6,659 nucleotides of DNA from GCA-002790365 sp964486645 (GTDB taxonomy: Bacteria > Bacteroidota > Ignavibacteria > Ignavibacteriales > Ignavibacteriaceae). Below, piece after piece: positions 5,506 through 6,659 of the stretch; position 1 is the stretch's first letter, and each line of letters begins with the position of its first letter. The stretch is taken from NCBI GenBank assembly GCA_964486645.1, contig CAZAOG010000142.1, forward strand, positions 1 through 6,659. Reading direction: 5' to 3'. Both the position numbers and the translations under genes were made by a program. The notes under the pieces are model-generated. The model was not told the origin of the DNA. It did no database searches and was given only the letters and a program-made list of their open reading frames with translations.

Positions 5506-6023
5506 ACGTTCCCCACACCCGTGGGGATGAACCGGGATTTTCCTTCACCCCTGACGCCTTGAATCAAACGTTCCCCACACCCGTGGGGATGAACCGATTT
5601 TAAAACGCATGGAGCGCGAGTTGGTTGCACGTTCCCCACACCCGTGGGGATGAACCGCAGTACATTTAGCATGGCAGGGAGCAGGGAAGACGTTCCCCAC
5701 ACCCGTGGGGATGAACCGGTTGAGGGTTTTGATTCGTTTTCTTCTAATGTACGTTCCCCACACCCGTGGGGATGAACCGGCGGGTGTTCAGGTTTCATCT
5801 ACTTCTCAGGTACGTTCCCCACACCCGTGGGGATGAACCGCAATGGTTTATTTCTCTTTGGGTGGATTTTCAACGTTCCCCACACCCGTGGGGATGAACC
5901 GCATTATGACTGTCTCAAACGATACCAGGCAAAACGTTCCCCACACCCGTGGGGATGAACCGGGTGAGGATAAAAATGGGTTACTTGTTCTTGAACGTTC
6001 CCCACACCCGTGGGGATGAACCG

Positions 6024-6055
6024 TGCCCGTACTAGTAACACGGGCACTTAGTGCC
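6024..6055. repeat. Spacer 46 with two overlapping perfect hairpins
   Basis: TGCCCGT (6024-6030) pairs with ACGGGCA (6040-6046) around a 9-nt loop. GGCACT (6043-6048) pairs with AGTGCC (6050-6055) around one T. The two compete for the same central bases, so the whole 32-nt spacer is structured. Confidence 0.8.
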
Positions 6056-6299
6056 ACGTTCCCCACACCCGTGGGGATGAACCGCAGAACCCCCAGAACC
6101 CGGTAAATCAACGCCAACGTTCCCCACACCCGTGGGGATGAACCGATTTTTCTATATTTATCTCAACTTGAACAAGGACGTTCCCCACACCCGTGGGGAT
6201 GAACCGAATGACAGCGTTTTGTTATAACACCGAATCGGACGTTCCCCACACCCGTGGGGATGAACCGAGAGTTGGGTAATAGTCTTGATAGAAAATTTG

Positions 6300-6328
6300 A
6301 CGTTCCCCACACCCGTGGGGATGAACCC
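6300..6328 (+). repeat. CRISPR repeat 51, variant with terminal C
   Basis: Bases 1-28 match the consensus, but base 29 is C where every other repeat has G, so the handle would read AUGAACCC. In type I-E systems this last base comes from the PAM of the incoming spacer rather than from repeat copying, so the change belongs with spacer 51 (6329-6360). Confidence 0.9.
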
Positions 6329-6659
6329 TTTTTATAGAATATCGTACTGGTAGAATAGAGACGTTCCCCACACCCGTGGGGATGAACCGCATATTCCCCC
6401 CTTATATTAACGCTATACGTAACGTTCCCCACACCCGTGGGGATGAACCGATAGTGCTACTCATTGGTCCGTATCTTGGAGTACGTTCCCCACACCCGTG
6501 GGGATGAACCGGATTTAAATAAATAATCAAACCAAACCACCTTACGTTCCCCACACCCGTGGGGATGAACCGTACGCGGTATCTGTTACTAGTATTTCTG
6601 ACTCACGTTCCCCACACCCGTGGGGATGAACCGAAACAGACCGACTATACCTCGCCCCT

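Larger units (their letters stand above)
3245..6659 (+). CRISPR. Type I-E CRISPR array: 56 repeats, 55 full spacers, continuing past the window
   Basis: A 29-nt repeat recurs every 61 or 62 bp from 3245 to 6633, followed by 26 nt of a 56th spacer. The repeat begins ACGTTCCCC, has stem arms CCCCAC and GTGGGG around an ACCC loop (one further T-A pair possible), and ends ATGAACCG. Cas6e should cut after the last G of the stem and leave AUGAACCG as the crRNA 5' handle. The layout is the same as the E. coli I-E repeat. Fifty spacers are 32 nt; spacers 6, 15, 24, 25 and 38 are 33 nt. I read every repeat as identical except number 51. Spacers 19 and 25 have the same sequence. The array is transcribed away from the cas genes. 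The near absence of repeat decay even 3.3 kb from the leader suggests continuing use or recent growth. Confidence 0.99.

Noticed and set aside
3223..6432. Many minus-strand open frames across the array, with recurring peptides such as HPHGCGER, SSPRVWGT and FIPTGVGNV
   Set aside because: These are translations of the CRISPR repeat in three frames, with spacers between them. They are a familiar annotation artefact, have no ribosome sites, and change frame every 61 bp. No repeat protein is encoded.

Overview
The window holds the downstream half of a type I-E (E. coli-type) CRISPR-Cas locus, read left to right on the + strand. The order is the 3' end of cas5e, cas6e, a two-gene protein toxin-antitoxin module, cas1, cas2, a leader of about 150 bp, and a very long CRISPR array that runs off the right edge. 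cas3, cse1, cse2 and cas7 would be expected just left of the window. Cas1 and Cas2 are very close in sequence to the E. coli K-12 proteins as I remember them, and the repeat has the I-E layout. The host is therefore probably a gammaproteobacterium with moderate to low G+C. I cannot name a genus.

Region 1-1172 carries the crRNA-processing end of Cascade: the last 75 codons of cas5e, overlapped by cas6e in a TAATG junction. Cas6e is unusually long at 314 aa and appears to carry a large helical insertion. Region 1173-1821 holds a Phd/YefM-family antitoxin and a RelE/ParE-family toxin, overlapping by 11 bp and lying on the same strand as the cas genes. This is a clear departure from the standard order, in which cas6e is followed directly by cas1. 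Region 1900-3094 holds cas1 and cas2, which overlap by 20 bp and encode the spacer integrase. They are visibly richer in G+C than cas6e.

Region 3095-3244 is the leader. It has a TTGGTAGA motif 56 bp before the first repeat, an IHF-like site next to the array, an 11-bp direct repeat, and a stretch that resembles the 3' half of the CRISPR repeat. From 3245 to the window end there are 56 repeats of 29 nt and 55 complete spacers (50 of 32 nt, five of 33 nt), plus 26 nt of another. All repeats are identical except number 51, which ends in C instead of G. Spacer 19 and spacer 25 have the same sequence but differ in length by one base.

Working model: Cas1-Cas2 insert new spacers at the leader end. 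The array transcript is cut by Cas6e 3' of the repeat hairpin, giving crRNAs with the 8-nt handle AUGAACCG. Cascade, including Cas5e and Cas6e, carries these to invading DNA. The toxin-antitoxin pair may stabilise the locus; that is inference. The points most worth a second look are the embedded toxin-antitoxin pair, the twice-present spacer, the repeat-like element in the leader, and the enlarged Cas6e.
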